Shown here piece after piece: positions 14,441-21,654 of a stretch of DNA of 21,654 bases. Under the pieces are notes generated by a model. That model was not told the origin of the DNA and did not search any database. It saw nothing but the letters and a program-made list of their open reading frames with translations. Position 1 is the first letter of the stretch; every line of letters begins with the position of its first letter. Source of the stretch: Clostridiaceae bacterium. Its GTDB lineage: Bacteria > Bacillota > Clostridia > Saccharofermentanales > UBA5734. The position numbers and the translations under genes are program-made. The stretch lies in contig JAAYFZ010000216.1 of assembly GCA_012727965.1 (NCBI GenBank), forward strand, positions 1-21,654, given 5' to 3'.

Positions 14441-15445
14441 TTACTGTTTCTGCCAAACCATAGCATGCCAATCATTGCTGTCTTGCTCTTCAACCAGCTT
14501 CAGACCAGCCTGACTAAGTTTTTCTCTTACAGCAGCTGCCTTATCCTCAATTATGCCTGAAACTATGAGAATTGAATTATCATGCATATACTGGGGAAAA
14601 TCGCTGGATAAACTGATGATAATATCGGCAATGATATTAGCAACGATGATATCATATTTAGTTTTGTAAGCATCCTTCAATTCACCTGCATGATACTGAA
14701 TATCTGTCTGATTAATTGCAGCATTGGCAGCCGCCACCTCAACTGCCATCTGATCAATATCTATGGCTTCAACATCCTGGCAGCCAAGTTTAGCTGCGAT
14801 AATGGCAAGAATACCACTGCCGGTACCTAGATCAAGAATACTATTCTGCGGTTTCAGGACCCGATCAAGAATCGAGGCACAGAGAGCTGTAGTTTCATGT
14901 GTGCCAGTACCAAAAGCAGATCCGGGATCAAGCTCAATCACAATCTCTCCTGCTGCTGCTTCATATTCGATCCAGCTTGGATTGATGACCAGCCGCTTTG
15001 TCAGATGAAGAGTTTCATAATACTTCTTCCAGCCATCTGACCAGTCATCCTCTTCGATTTCGCGATAGCCCATATAGCCGCTGCCTATATCAAGAAACTC
15101 CTTAACAGATACTAATTTCTCTCTGATCGTTGTTTCTAAATCAGCTTCGCTAACATAGGTTTTGGGAGCATCGTCATAGAGGGCATCCGCGGTCAGGCTT
15201 ATCTCCAGATTTCTCCTTACTCCCTGTTCAAATCTGGCGAAGTACGCCTTGATATGAACAACGGGATCCAGATTATCCATGAAATCGTCATCAGCATATG
15301 TCAGACTGTCAGGTGCTGACAGTATTTCCTTTATTTCTTCGGCATCTTCAACCTGAACACCATCCGCACCAAGAGATGACAGGAAGTCTGTAATGACCTC
15401 AGCTGCTTCATGTGTTGTTTCAATACTATATTCCAGCCATTGCAT
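14441..15445 (-). CDS. prmA: Ribosomal protein L11 methyltransferase
   Basis: A 334-residue SAM-dependent methyltransferase that modifies ribosomal protein L11. The N-terminal half is the L11-recognition domain (MQWLEYSIETTHEAAEV at the start), the linker holds DDWSDGWKKYY, and the catalytic domain contains DPGSAFGTGTHETT and the SAM-binding motif DLGTGSGILAI followed by an acidic EAIDID strand end. NPSW and VANIIADII are further PrmA hallmarks. The gene is 35 bases downstream of dnaJ with GAGGAAG as ribosome binding site, the standard dnaJ-prmA order of Clostridia and Bacilli. The acidic N-terminal insert (around DADDDFMDNLDP) makes it slightly longer than the usual ~300-315 residues. Confidence 0.96.
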   Translation of the reverse strand: MQWLEYSIETTHEAAEVITDFLSSLGADGVQVEDAEEIKEILSAPDSLTYADDDFMDNLDPVVHIKAYFARFEQGVRRNLEISLTADALYDDAPKTYVSEADLETTIREKLVSVKEFLDIGSGYMGYREIEEDDWSDGWKKYYETLHLTKRLVINPSWIEYEAAAGEIVIELDPGSAFGTGTHETTALCASILDRVLKPQNSILDLGTGSGILAIIAAKLGCQDVEAIDIDQMAVEVAAANAAINQTDIQYHAGELKDAYKTKYDIIVANIIADIIISLSSDFPQYMHDNSILIVSGIIEDKAAAVREKLSQAGLKLVEEQDSNDWHAMVWQKQ

Positions 15446-15480
15446 TTGTTTCTTCCTCTGCCTTTCGCCTGGAGCTCTTT

Positions 15481-16611
15481 CTACTTGAATAGATCCTTCA
15501 ACTTACTGAAGAAACCGGTGCGTTTCTGATAATTCTTTTCAGTACAGGTCTCCTCAAAACTTCTGAGTATATCCTTCTGCTCATCACTTAGATGCGAAGG
15601 CACCTCGAGAATAACTTTGAAGCGATGATCACCACGCATATTTGAACGATTGATATACGGAATACCCTTGCCTTTTACCGTGAATATATCGCCTGGCTGA
15701 GTGCCTTCCTTGAGATTGTAATTATAAGGTCCATCGATTGTCGGGACCTCGATTTCAGCACCGATAGCAGCCTGCGCAAATGTTATCGGCAACTCGCAGT
15801 AGGTGTGGTATCCCTCACGAGTGAAGACCGGATGTGGTCTGATATGAATCTCAATATAGAGGTCACCATAGGGGCCGCCATTTGTTCCCGGTTCACCTTC
15901 TCCGCGCGCTGTCAGCATCTCGCCTTCATTGATACCGGCCGGGACTTTTATCGATAATGTCTTGGTTTTCTGAACTCGGCCATGACCACTGCAGCTGCTG
16001 CATGCGTCCTTGACGATCGTACCTTTGCCACCACAGGTGGGACAAGGGCGCGATGTCATAACAGCCCCAAACATTGTCTGCTGACGCTGATTGACCTGGC
16101 CTGTGCCATGACAGGTTGAACACTGATCAGGCGCTGAACCATCTCTTGTCCCTGTTCCATGACAGGAATCACAAAGATCCTCTTTTTTGATGCTGATCTC
16201 ACGTTCCAATCCGAAGGCTGCTTCCATGAAATCAAGGTTCATGCGGTATTTAAGGTTGGCACCACGCTGCGGTCCGTTTCGGCGCTGACGCCCTCCACCG
16301 AATCCGCCGCCGAAGAACGAGCCGAAGAGATCGTCCAGATCAATATCAAACCCAGCTCCGCCAAAACCGCCGAAGCCCTGTCCATCGACACCGGCATGCC
16401 CATACTGATCATAATTTTTGCGTTTCTCCGCATCACTAAGCACAGCATAAGCTTCATTGGCTTCCTTAAACTTAGCTTCTGCTTCCTTATCGCCTGGATT
16501 TAGATCAGGATGGTATTTTTTTGCCTGTTTTCTATATGCTTTTTTTAGTTCATCCTCAGAAGCGCTTTTGGAAACGCCCAGGACCTCATAATAATCTCTC
16601 TTGTCAGGCAC
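15481..16611 (-). CDS. dnaJ: Chaperone DnaJ (type I Hsp40)
   Basis: A 376-residue co-chaperone that stimulates DnaK ATPase activity and presents substrates to it. The J-domain has the HPD motif in KYHPDLN near residue 36, followed by a Gly/Phe-rich linker (about 79-110), four zinc-binding CxxCxGxG repeats (CDSCHGTG, CSTCHGTG, CPTCGGKG, CSSCSGHG) and the C-terminal substrate-binding domains. It starts with GTG at 16611, with a strong AGGAGGAGG ribosome binding site 6 bases upstream. A GC-rich terminator-like hairpin lies between dnaK and this gene and may lower its expression relative to dnaK. All expected functional elements are intact. Confidence 0.97.
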   Translation of the reverse strand: MPDKRDYYEVLGVSKSASEDELKKAYRKQAKKYHPDLNPGDKEAEAKFKEANEAYAVLSDAEKRKNYDQYGHAGVDGQGFGGFGGAGFDIDLDDLFGSFFGGGFGGGRQRRNGPQRGANLKYRMNLDFMEAAFGLEREISIKKEDLCDSCHGTGTRDGSAPDQCSTCHGTGQVNQRQQTMFGAVMTSRPCPTCGGKGTIVKDACSSCSGHGRVQKTKTLSIKVPAGINEGEMLTARGEGEPGTNGGPYGDLYIEIHIRPHPVFTREGYHTYCELPITFAQAAIGAEIEVPTIDGPYNYNLKEGTQPGDIFTVKGKGIPYINRSNMRGDHRFKVILEVPSHLSDEQKDILRSFEETCTEKNYQKRTGFFSKLKDLFK

Positions 16612-16637
16612 GGTCTGCCTCCTCCTTCATCAACAGA

Positions 16638-16667
16638 CAAAACCCGCCCGCCTGTTGGCGGGACGGG
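16638..16667 (-). terminator. Terminator-like hairpin between dnaK and dnaJ
   Basis: On the minus strand, CCCG and CCCGCC (16667-16647 side, with one bulged T) pair with GGCGGG and CGGG around a four-base AACA loop, followed by TTTTG. This is a strong 10-base-pair stem 40 bases after the dnaK stop. It could be a partial terminator setting the dnaK:dnaJ ratio, or an mRNA 3'-end stabiliser. Confidence 0.65.
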
Positions 16668-16706
16668 AATTGCCGGTATCAATCAATTTTTGACGACAGA
16701 CGACAT

Positions 16707-18560
16707 TTACTGATCGCCGCCGGCATCTTTGAAATCAGCGTCATAAGTACCACCGCCACCGGCACCAGCGTCTCCGCCGAAGTCAGGACCTGCCTGTGGG
16801 CCTTCTTCAGCGCCTGGCTGTCCGCCCTGCTGCTGATAAAGCTTCTCACTGATTTTGTAGAATGCCTGCTGCAAAGCCTCTGTTTCAGCCTTGATGGCTT
16901 CAATATCGTCGCCCTTCATGGTTTCCTTAAGCTTATTGATCGCAGCCTCAACGGGTTCACGGTCAGCAGCTTCAATCTTATCTTCAAGATCCTTGAGCGA
17001 CTTCTCTGCCTGGTAAACAGCTGAATCCGCACCATTTCTGGCTTCAACCTCTTCCTTTTTCTTCTTGTCATCAGCAGCAAATTGCTCTGCTTCCTTAACA
17101 GCCTTATCGATCTCATCATCGCTTAGATTTGTTGAAGCTGTAATGGTAATATGCTGCTCTCTGTTTGTGCCTTTGTCCTTGGCAGATACGTTAACAATAC
17201 CATTTGCGTCTAAATCAAATGTAACCTCTATCTGCGGTACGCCTCGTGGTGCGGGTGCGATACCGTCAAGTATGAACTTGCCAAGCGACTTATTATACTG
17301 CGCCATCTCACGCTCTCCCTGTAGAACATGAACCTCAACCTGAGTCTGTCCGTCAGCTGCTGTTGAGAATACCTGGCTCTTCTTGGCAGGTATGGTTGTA
17401 TTACGCTCAATAAGCTTGGTCATAACTCCGCCCATTGTCTCAATACCGAGTGATAGCGGTGTAACATCGAGCAGAAGCAGGTCAGTTACTTCACCAGATA
17501 GAACAGCAGCCTGGATCGCGGCACCGAGTGCAACACATTCATCAGGGTTTATTCCTTTGAATGGGTCTTTGCCGAAGTATTTCTTGACTGCATCCTGAAC
17601 TGCCGGGATTCTGGTTGATCCGCCAACGAGCAGAATCTTTTCGATATCCTGCGGTTTGAGGCCGGCATCTGACATCGCTTTGCGTACAGGCTCCATTGAT
17701 TTCTCTACCAGTACAGCTGTTAGCTCATCGAACTTAGCTCTTGTAAGGGTCATATCAAGATGTTTTGGACCATTTGCATCAGCTGTGATATATGGCAGAT
17801 TGATATTGGTTGAGCTAACGCCCGATAACTCTATCTTAGCCTTCTCAGCTGCTTCGCGAAGTCTCTGCATAGCCATTTTATCACTTCTGATGTCTACGCC
17901 TTCAGTCTTCTTAAACTCATCGACCATCCACTCAACGACTTTCTGATCGAAATCATCGCCGCCGAGACGATTGTTGCCGCTGGTAGCTTTTACTTCGAAA
18001 ACACCGTCACCGATCTCAAGAATAGACACGTCGAAGGTTCCGCCGCCAAGATCGAAAACCAGGATCATCTGATCGGTTTCTTCTTTGTCCAGACCATAAG
18101 CCAGGGCCGCTGCGGTTGGCTCATTGATTATTCTTAGAACCTCAAGACCTGCGATCTTACCAGCATCCTTAGTAGCCTGACGCTGTGAATCACTGAAATA
18201 GGCAGGAACTGTGATGACTGCCTGCGTTACTGTCTCGCCTAGATAAGCCTCAGCATCGGTTTTCATTTTCTGCAAAACCATCGCTGATATCTCCTGCGGG
18301 GAGAATGTTTTATCATCTATCATAACCTTATGGTTTGTACCCATTTCTCTCTTGATCGAAGAAACTGTACGATCAGGATTAGTTACTGCCTGACGTTTGG
18401 CAACCTGACCAACCAATCTCTCGCCAGACTTGGAGAAGGCGACAACTGATGGTGTTGTACGGTTACCCTCGGCATTTGTGATTACTATTGGCTCACCGCC
18501 TTCAATAACGGCTACACATGAGTTGGTTGTACCAAGATCTATTCCTATGATTTTTCCCAT
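16707..18560 (-). CDS. dnaK: Chaperone DnaK (Hsp70)
   Basis: A 617-residue Hsp70 chaperone. The nucleotide-binding domain shows IGIDLGTTNSCVA at the N-terminus, INEPTAAALAYG, DLGGGTFDVSIL and LLVGGSTRIPAVQ; the linker and substrate-binding domain include LLLLDVTPLSLGIETMGG. It appears to be the shorter Gram-positive form. The C-terminal tail is glycine-rich (GGDAGAGGGG) and ends in DAGGDQ rather than the usual EEVD-like or VVDDD end, a minor variation. GGAGG (18572-18568) lies 7 bases before the ATG. The gene has its own promoter and an inverted repeat in the leader in addition to read-through from hrcA-grpE. Confidence 0.98.
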   Translation of the reverse strand: MGKIIGIDLGTTNSCVAVIEGGEPIVITNAEGNRTTPSVVAFSKSGERLVGQVAKRQAVTNPDRTVSSIKREMGTNHKVMIDDKTFSPQEISAMVLQKMKTDAEAYLGETVTQAVITVPAYFSDSQRQATKDAGKIAGLEVLRIINEPTAAALAYGLDKEETDQMILVFDLGGGTFDVSILEIGDGVFEVKATSGNNRLGGDDFDQKVVEWMVDEFKKTEGVDIRSDKMAMQRLREAAEKAKIELSGVSSTNINLPYITADANGPKHLDMTLTRAKFDELTAVLVEKSMEPVRKAMSDAGLKPQDIEKILLVGGSTRIPAVQDAVKKYFGKDPFKGINPDECVALGAAIQAAVLSGEVTDLLLLDVTPLSLGIETMGGVMTKLIERNTTIPAKKSQVFSTAADGQTQVEVHVLQGEREMAQYNKSLGKFILDGIAPAPRGVPQIEVTFDLDANGIVNVSAKDKGTNREQHITITASTNLSDDEIDKAVKEAEQFAADDKKKKEEVEARNGADSAVYQAEKSLKDLEDKIEAADREPVEAAINKLKETMKGDDIEAIKAETEALQQAFYKISEKLYQQQGGQPGAEEGPQAGPDFGGDAGAGGGGTYDADFKDAGGDQ

Positions 18561-18582
18561 AATATTTCCTCCTGCTTTATGT

Positions 18583-18609
18583 CTTACAACATTTTAGTGA
18601 TGCTGTAAG
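18583..18609 (-). repeat. 9-N9-9 inverted repeat in the dnaK leader (CIRCE-like geometry, different sequence)
   Basis: On the minus strand CTTACAGCA and TGTTGTAAG form 9-base arms (one G-U in RNA, one mismatch in DNA) around a 9-base spacer, 10 bases before the dnaK ribosome binding site and downstream of the promoter at 18641-18669. The arm-spacer-arm lengths equal CIRCE, but the arm sequence is not the TTAGCACTC consensus. Confidence 0.5.
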
Positions 18610-18640
18610 CAAATATATTTCTCTAATTTGATTGTTATTT

Positions 18641-18669
18641 TATATAAAGCATTTCTGCTGTTATATCAA
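18641..18669 (-). promoter_or_regulatory. Sigma-A-like promoter of dnaK
   Basis: On the minus strand TTGATA (18669-18664) and TATATA (18646-18641) are 17 bases apart in the 131-base gap between grpE and dnaK. It would give a transcript starting about 75 bases before the dnaK ATG, with the 9-N9-9 repeat in its leader. Confidence 0.6.
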
Positions 18670-18691
18670 TATTTGATCATCGCCGCCATTA

Positions 18692-19297
18692 TCAGTTTGC
18701 GACTTTTACTATACTATGTCTTATTACTGTTTCACCGCGCATATAGCCTTTTTGCAATACTTCTGCAACTGTCGATGGGCCATAGTTATCGTCCTCAATA
18801 TGCATGACAGCATCGTGCAAATTAGGATCAAATTCAGCGTTTAGGCAATCGATCTCACTGACACCAAGCCTCTCCATAACATCACAGGCCTGCTTGCGGA
18901 CCATGGTCAGTCCCTCAGCTATCTTGATTGCATCTTGTGACTGTGTCTGCTCAACTAACTGAGCTGCCCTGTCAAGATTGTCGAGAATCGGCAGCCATTC
19001 CTTCACCACCATCGTGACTGAATCAGCGTAGAGTGCTTCCTTCTCCTTCTGAGTCCTTTTTCTGAAATTATCATATTCAGCAGCCAATCTGAGATATTTC
19101 TGGGTGGTTTCCTGCAGCTCTCTATCTCTATCTTCGAGCTGCTTCTTCAAATCATCAGACTCTATCTGAGTACCATCCAGATCTTCTGTTTCCAGTACCT
19201 GCTCCAGTACTTCATCTAAATTCTGACTGACCTCTATTGGGTCTTCGGGTTGAACCGATCCTTCGGGCATCGGCCCAGCATCATGTTTCTTCTTCAT
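18692..19297 (-). CDS. grpE: Nucleotide exchange factor GrpE
   Basis: A 201-residue GrpE, which releases ADP from DnaK. The N-terminal ~45 residues are acidic and low-complexity, followed by a long coiled-coil (LKKQLEDRDRELQETTQKYLRLAAEYDNFRKR region, about 50-85) and the C-terminal beta domain with NAEFDPNLHDAVM and the conserved ending GYMRGETVIRHSIVKV. The ATG at 19297 overlaps the hrcA stop by four bases (ATGA), and AGGAG lies within the hrcA end. Start and length fit the family. It is transcribed from the CIRCE-controlled hrcA promoter. Confidence 0.97.
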   Translation of the reverse strand: MKKKHDAGPMPEGSVQPEDPIEVSQNLDEVLEQVLETEDLDGTQIESDDLKKQLEDRDRELQETTQKYLRLAAEYDNFRKRTQKEKEALYADSVTMVVKEWLPILDNLDRAAQLVEQTQSQDAIKIAEGLTMVRKQACDVMERLGVSEIDCLNAEFDPNLHDAVMHIEDDNYGPSTVAEVLQKGYMRGETVIRHSIVKVAN

Positions 19298-20433
19298 TTA
19301 TTCTGCTCCTCCATTCTGGTCTCTCCATTTGCTAGTCTTATAATCTGATCATTAACGGTCATCTTAACAAAATTTATATGTGATATGACCTTGCCGTATT
19401 CCATTCTGCGAGGCCCGATAACGCCTATTCTGCCAGCAACTGTATCACCAATCTTATAGCTGGTGGTTATGAAGCTGCAGTCTTGTAGACCGTCAAGCAG
19501 TATTTCCTGACCGATCCTTACCATATAGGCCGGGTCATTTGACTTCTTCTGAAGTTTTGTTTCGTCTTTATTTTCATCTTTCTCTTCTTCAATACTGCTT
19601 AGGTCATCAGACTCCTTCAATTCACTCATATATCCTGCTATAAGCTTATCCCGGTTAAGAGTCTCCAAAAAATCATGAGCCTTGCGAACATCCTGAAATT
19701 CCGGTTGAGCCAGCATGCGATGGCTGCCATCAAGATAAATATCCAGATGATCTGCCTGCTTGATTGATAGATACGCCTCATACATAACCTGATTCAGAAG
19801 AGATTCCGGCAGCGGTGTCTGTCTGGCAGCTGCTGCCACTGTAACCAAAGTTATATCATCTAGAGTCATGCCCGATAGGCCGTCCTCAATAGCAGAAGCA
19901 ATTTGCATGAGTTGAACAGCATCAAGTATCTCAGGTATCCGAACCAGCCGATCCTTCACAACACCAGCAGAAAGCACGACTACGACAAGAGCTTTTCCCG
20001 GTTCGATCATAAGCATCTTGATCTGTTTGAGATGGCTGCGCTTATACTGAGGAGATAAAACCAGCGAGGTATAATCAGTTTTCTCGGACAACACTGTAGC
20101 AGCTTTGCGTATCAGCTGAGTAACCTCATCCATATTATCCCTGAGATAATTGCGGATTTTATCTGCCTCAGCTCTGGGCAGCTCATCTACCTGCAGTAAA
20201 TGATCAACATAGGCTCGATACCCCTTATCTGAAGGGATACGTCCGGCTGAAGTATGAGGCTGTTCCAGATAACCAAGCTCCTCAAGTTCTGCCATCTCAT
20301 TCCGGATGGTCGCAGGACTTACATTAAAATTATATTTGCTGACCAGGCTCTTCGAACCAACTGGCTCAGCTGTACCGATATAATCATCGACGACTGCCTT
20401 CAGTATCTGATTCTTCCTGTTATTCAGACCCAT
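19294..20433 (-). CDS. hrcA: Heat-inducible transcription repressor HrcA
   Basis: A 379-residue repressor that binds CIRCE and controls the class I heat-shock genes. The N-terminal winged helix contains SPATIRNEMAELEELGYLEQ and HTSAGRIPSDKGYRAYVD, the best known HrcA signature; the C-terminal GAF-like part includes VVVVLSAGVVKDR and GRIGVIGPRRMEYGKVI. The frame is open to a GTG at 20463, but that codon lies inside CIRCE; the ATG at 20433 follows AGGGGTGA and gives the expected MGLNNRKNQIL start. A charged insert around residues 270-300 (rich in E, D and K) makes it roughly 30 residues longer than typical HrcA. First gene after the CIRCE-containing promoter; autoregulation is expected. Confidence 0.96.
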   Translation of the reverse strand: MGLNNRKNQILKAVVDDYIGTAEPVGSKSLVSKYNFNVSPATIRNEMAELEELGYLEQPHTSAGRIPSDKGYRAYVDHLLQVDELPRAEADKIRNYLRDNMDEVTQLIRKAATVLSEKTDYTSLVLSPQYKRSHLKQIKMLMIEPGKALVVVVLSAGVVKDRLVRIPEILDAVQLMQIASAIEDGLSGMTLDDITLVTVAAAARQTPLPESLLNQVMYEAYLSIKQADHLDIYLDGSHRMLAQPEFQDVRKAHDFLETLNRDKLIAGYMSELKESDDLSSIEEEKDENKDETKLQKKSNDPAYMVRIGQEILLDGLQDCSFITTSYKIGDTVAGRIGVIGPRRMEYGKVISHINFVKMTVNDQIIRLANGETRMEEQNK

Positions 20434-20456
20434 GCGACTCACCCCTTTTCTCAAAA

Positions 20457-20483
20457 TTAGCACTCAACCCACGTGAGTGCTAA
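20457..20483. promoter_or_regulatory. CIRCE operator (HrcA binding site), perfect match
   Basis: TTAGCACTC (20457-20465), nine bases, GAGTGCTAA (20475-20483) matches the CIRCE consensus at every arm position. It lies five bases downstream of the -10 region of the hrcA promoter, where bound HrcA would block transcription of hrcA-grpE and read-through to dnaK. Confidence 0.97.
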
Positions 20484-20487
20484 AGAT

Positions 20488-20516
20488 AATTTATCACCAT
20501 AGCCCGATTATGTCAA
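20488..20516 (-). promoter_or_regulatory. Sigma-A-like promoter of hrcA
   Basis: On the minus strand a perfect TTGACA (20516-20511) is followed after 17 bases by TAAATT (20493-20488), a four-of-six -10. Its position directly before CIRCE supports it as the heat-shock operon promoter. Confidence 0.7.
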
Positions 20517-20590
20517 TCGACATTCAGGCTCAAAAGTGACACATATGTGAATTCTTAATGAACGTCAACAATAGTCAAAGATATAACTAT

Positions 20591-21654
20591 TCAAACAAAT
20601 TCCATGAAGACCTGATTTGCAAAATCAAGACCTTTCCTACTTAGACGTACACTATTTTCATCTATAATGATTAATTCTCTCTGCTTAAGCAGTTGCAGCT
20701 GTTTTCCGAATACTGTCTGAATTTCAGTACCGAAGCTGTTTCTGAAACGATCCAGGCTCACGCCATCTATTAACCTAAGACCAAGTAGAAGCATCTCCTT
20801 CTGTTTAGCCTTTTCATCTATTTTTTCAAGTTCAACAGCACTGGCAAAAGGCTCAGCCCCATTCTTCCATATGGAAATGTAGCGCTTAAGATCGCTGTGA
20901 TTGCCGCGTCTGATTCCCGCAAGATAACTATGGGCAGAAGGCCCGAAGCCGTAATATTCGCGGGCCTGCCAATAAACCAGATTATGACGACTCTCGAAGC
21001 CCGGGACCGCGGCATTGCTGATCTCGTACAAGGGCATACCAACAGCAGCAAGTCTCTCAATCGTGTGATGATACATAGCCCTTTCTATCAGATCATCGGG
21101 CAAGAGCTCCGGATGTTGTGAATATCTTTCGAAAAAGGGCGTATCAGGTTCGATGATAAGTGAATAGCATGATATATGCTTGATAGGCAGCTCCATGATG
21201 AAATCCAGCGATTCATCTATGTCCTCAATCGTCTGACCAGGTAGACCCAGCATAAGATCTGCACTTACATTTCTGATACCGGCATCAGAAGCTGCCAATA
21301 CTGCATTACGAAAATCATCGGCCGTATGCATGCGGCCGATACTCTTGAGCAGATGATCCTGTACAGCTTGTAATCCAAGACTAAGCCTGTTTACACCATA
21401 GTCTGCAAGCTCCCTTATGATTTTCGCGTTAACCGTTTCCGGATTAGCCTCAAGTGTGATCTCGCAATCAGCAGCAAATCCGAAGAGATCTTGCAGAAGT
21501 TTTAAAATCTCGCCAATTTGTTCAGCAGGAATCAGATTGGGTGTGCCGCCACCAAAATAAACAGAGCGCAAAGGAAGACGCTCTGTCTGGCATTCCAGAC
21601 TCGCAGCTGCTTTGATCTCATTTGTTAATGCCCGCAGGTATCCAGGAATCATAC
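20591..21654 (-). CDS. hemW: Heme chaperone HemW (radical SAM, coproporphyrinogen III oxidase-like), 5'-truncated
   Basis: About 353 residues of HemW, a radical SAM protein that delivers heme and was long misannotated as HemN. Visible are SVYFGGGTPNLI, LEANPE, RLSLGLQA, SADLMLGLPGQT, YSLIIEPDTPF, EISNAA and HNLVYWQAREYYGFGPSAHSY, in the family order, and a winged-helix C-terminal domain. The first ~25 residues, which hold the CxxxCxC cluster motif, lie beyond the right edge; the methionine at 21652 is internal (MIPGYLRALTNEI aligns to the region after the cluster motif), so the true start is not in the window. It lies directly upstream of hrcA, the standard hemW-hrcA order of Firmicutes, with a 100-base gap holding the hrcA promoter and CIRCE. 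Confidence 0.94.
   Translation of the reverse strand, partial: MIPGYLRALTNEIKAAASLECQTERLPLRSVYFGGGTPNLIPAEQIGEILKLLQDLFGFAADCEITLEANPETVNAKIIRELADYGVNRLSLGLQAVQDHLLKSIGRMHTADDFRNAVLAASDAGIRNVSADLMLGLPGQTIEDIDESLDFIMELPIKHISCYSLIIEPDTPFFERYSQHPELLPDDLIERAMYHHTIERLAAVGMPLYEISNAAVPGFESRHNLVYWQAREYYGFGPSAHSYLAGIRRGNHSDLKRYISIWKNGAEPFASAVELEKIDEKAKQKEMLLLGLRLIDGVSLDRFRNSFGTEIQTVFGKQLQLLKQRELIIIDENSVRLSRKGLDFANQVFMEFV

Noticed and set aside
8808..16696. The 13-mer TCAATTTTTGACG occurs both at 8808-8820 and at 16684-16696.
   Set aside because: The contexts differ and flanks do not match, so this is more likely chance than a dispersed repeat.
20540..20549. Perfect palindrome CACATATGTG upstream of the hrcA promoter.
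   Set aside because: A 10-base palindrome is short, AT-rich in the centre and without a known regulator match; kept only as a note.
20591..21652. Treating the methionine at 21652 as the start of the rightmost gene.
   Set aside because: HemW proteins have the radical SAM cysteine motif before this point, so this methionine is internal and the gene continues past the window.

Overview
The window looks like chromosomal DNA from a strictly anaerobic Gram-positive bacterium, most likely a member of the Clostridia (Firmicutes). The evidence is the order hemW-hrcA-grpE-dnaK-dnaJ-prmA with a perfect CIRCE element before hrcA, strong GGAGG-type ribosome binding sites, tight gene overlaps, and a tungsten-type aldehyde:ferredoxin oxidoreductase. 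No transposase, integrase, CRISPR array, rRNA or tRNA was seen, and no stretch longer than 300 bases lacks a gene.

Region 1 (1-2001, minus strand): an operon reading mogA, then a DEDDh exonuclease with a C-terminal zinc ribbon, then an AEC-family permease that runs off the left edge.

Region 2 (2002-9799, plus strand): a roughly 240-base divergent intergenic region, probably carrying a molybdenum/tungsten-cofactor-type riboswitch, leads into tupA-tupB-tupC (tungstate ABC importer), a MoeA, a second MoeA fused to a periplasmic-binding-protein-like domain, moaA, moaC and a stand-alone MOSC protein. Most junctions overlap or nearly touch (TAATG overlaps at 5878 and 7797).

Region 3 (9805-13094, minus strand): a convergent four-gene operon: a ferredoxin with four predicted [4Fe-4S] sites, an aldehyde ferredoxin oxidoreductase (AOR) catalytic subunit, a ThiF/MoeB-like E1 enzyme and a MoaD-like sulfur-carrier protein. 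Its stop codon lies 5 nt from that of the MOSC gene. Regions 2 and 3 read as one tungsten module: uptake, pterin synthesis, metal insertion and a W-enzyme that carries its own sulfur-carrier pair.

Region 4 (13335-21654, minus strand): a PfkB-family fructokinase, then (moving right, which is upstream) prmA, dnaJ, dnaK, grpE, hrcA and the 5'-truncated hemW. This is the ordinary heat-shock/housekeeping cluster. Regulatory signals here include CIRCE, a sigma-A-like promoter before hrcA, a second promoter and a 9-N9-9 inverted repeat before dnaK, and a GC-rich terminator-like hairpin between dnaK and dnaJ.

No wholly unknown gene system is visible. The points most worth checking are the riboswitch on a tungstate importer, the MoaD-like protein ending in Ala-Gly rather than Gly-Gly, a promoter nested inside a terminator before the AOR operon, and the non-CIRCE palindrome in the dnaK leader.
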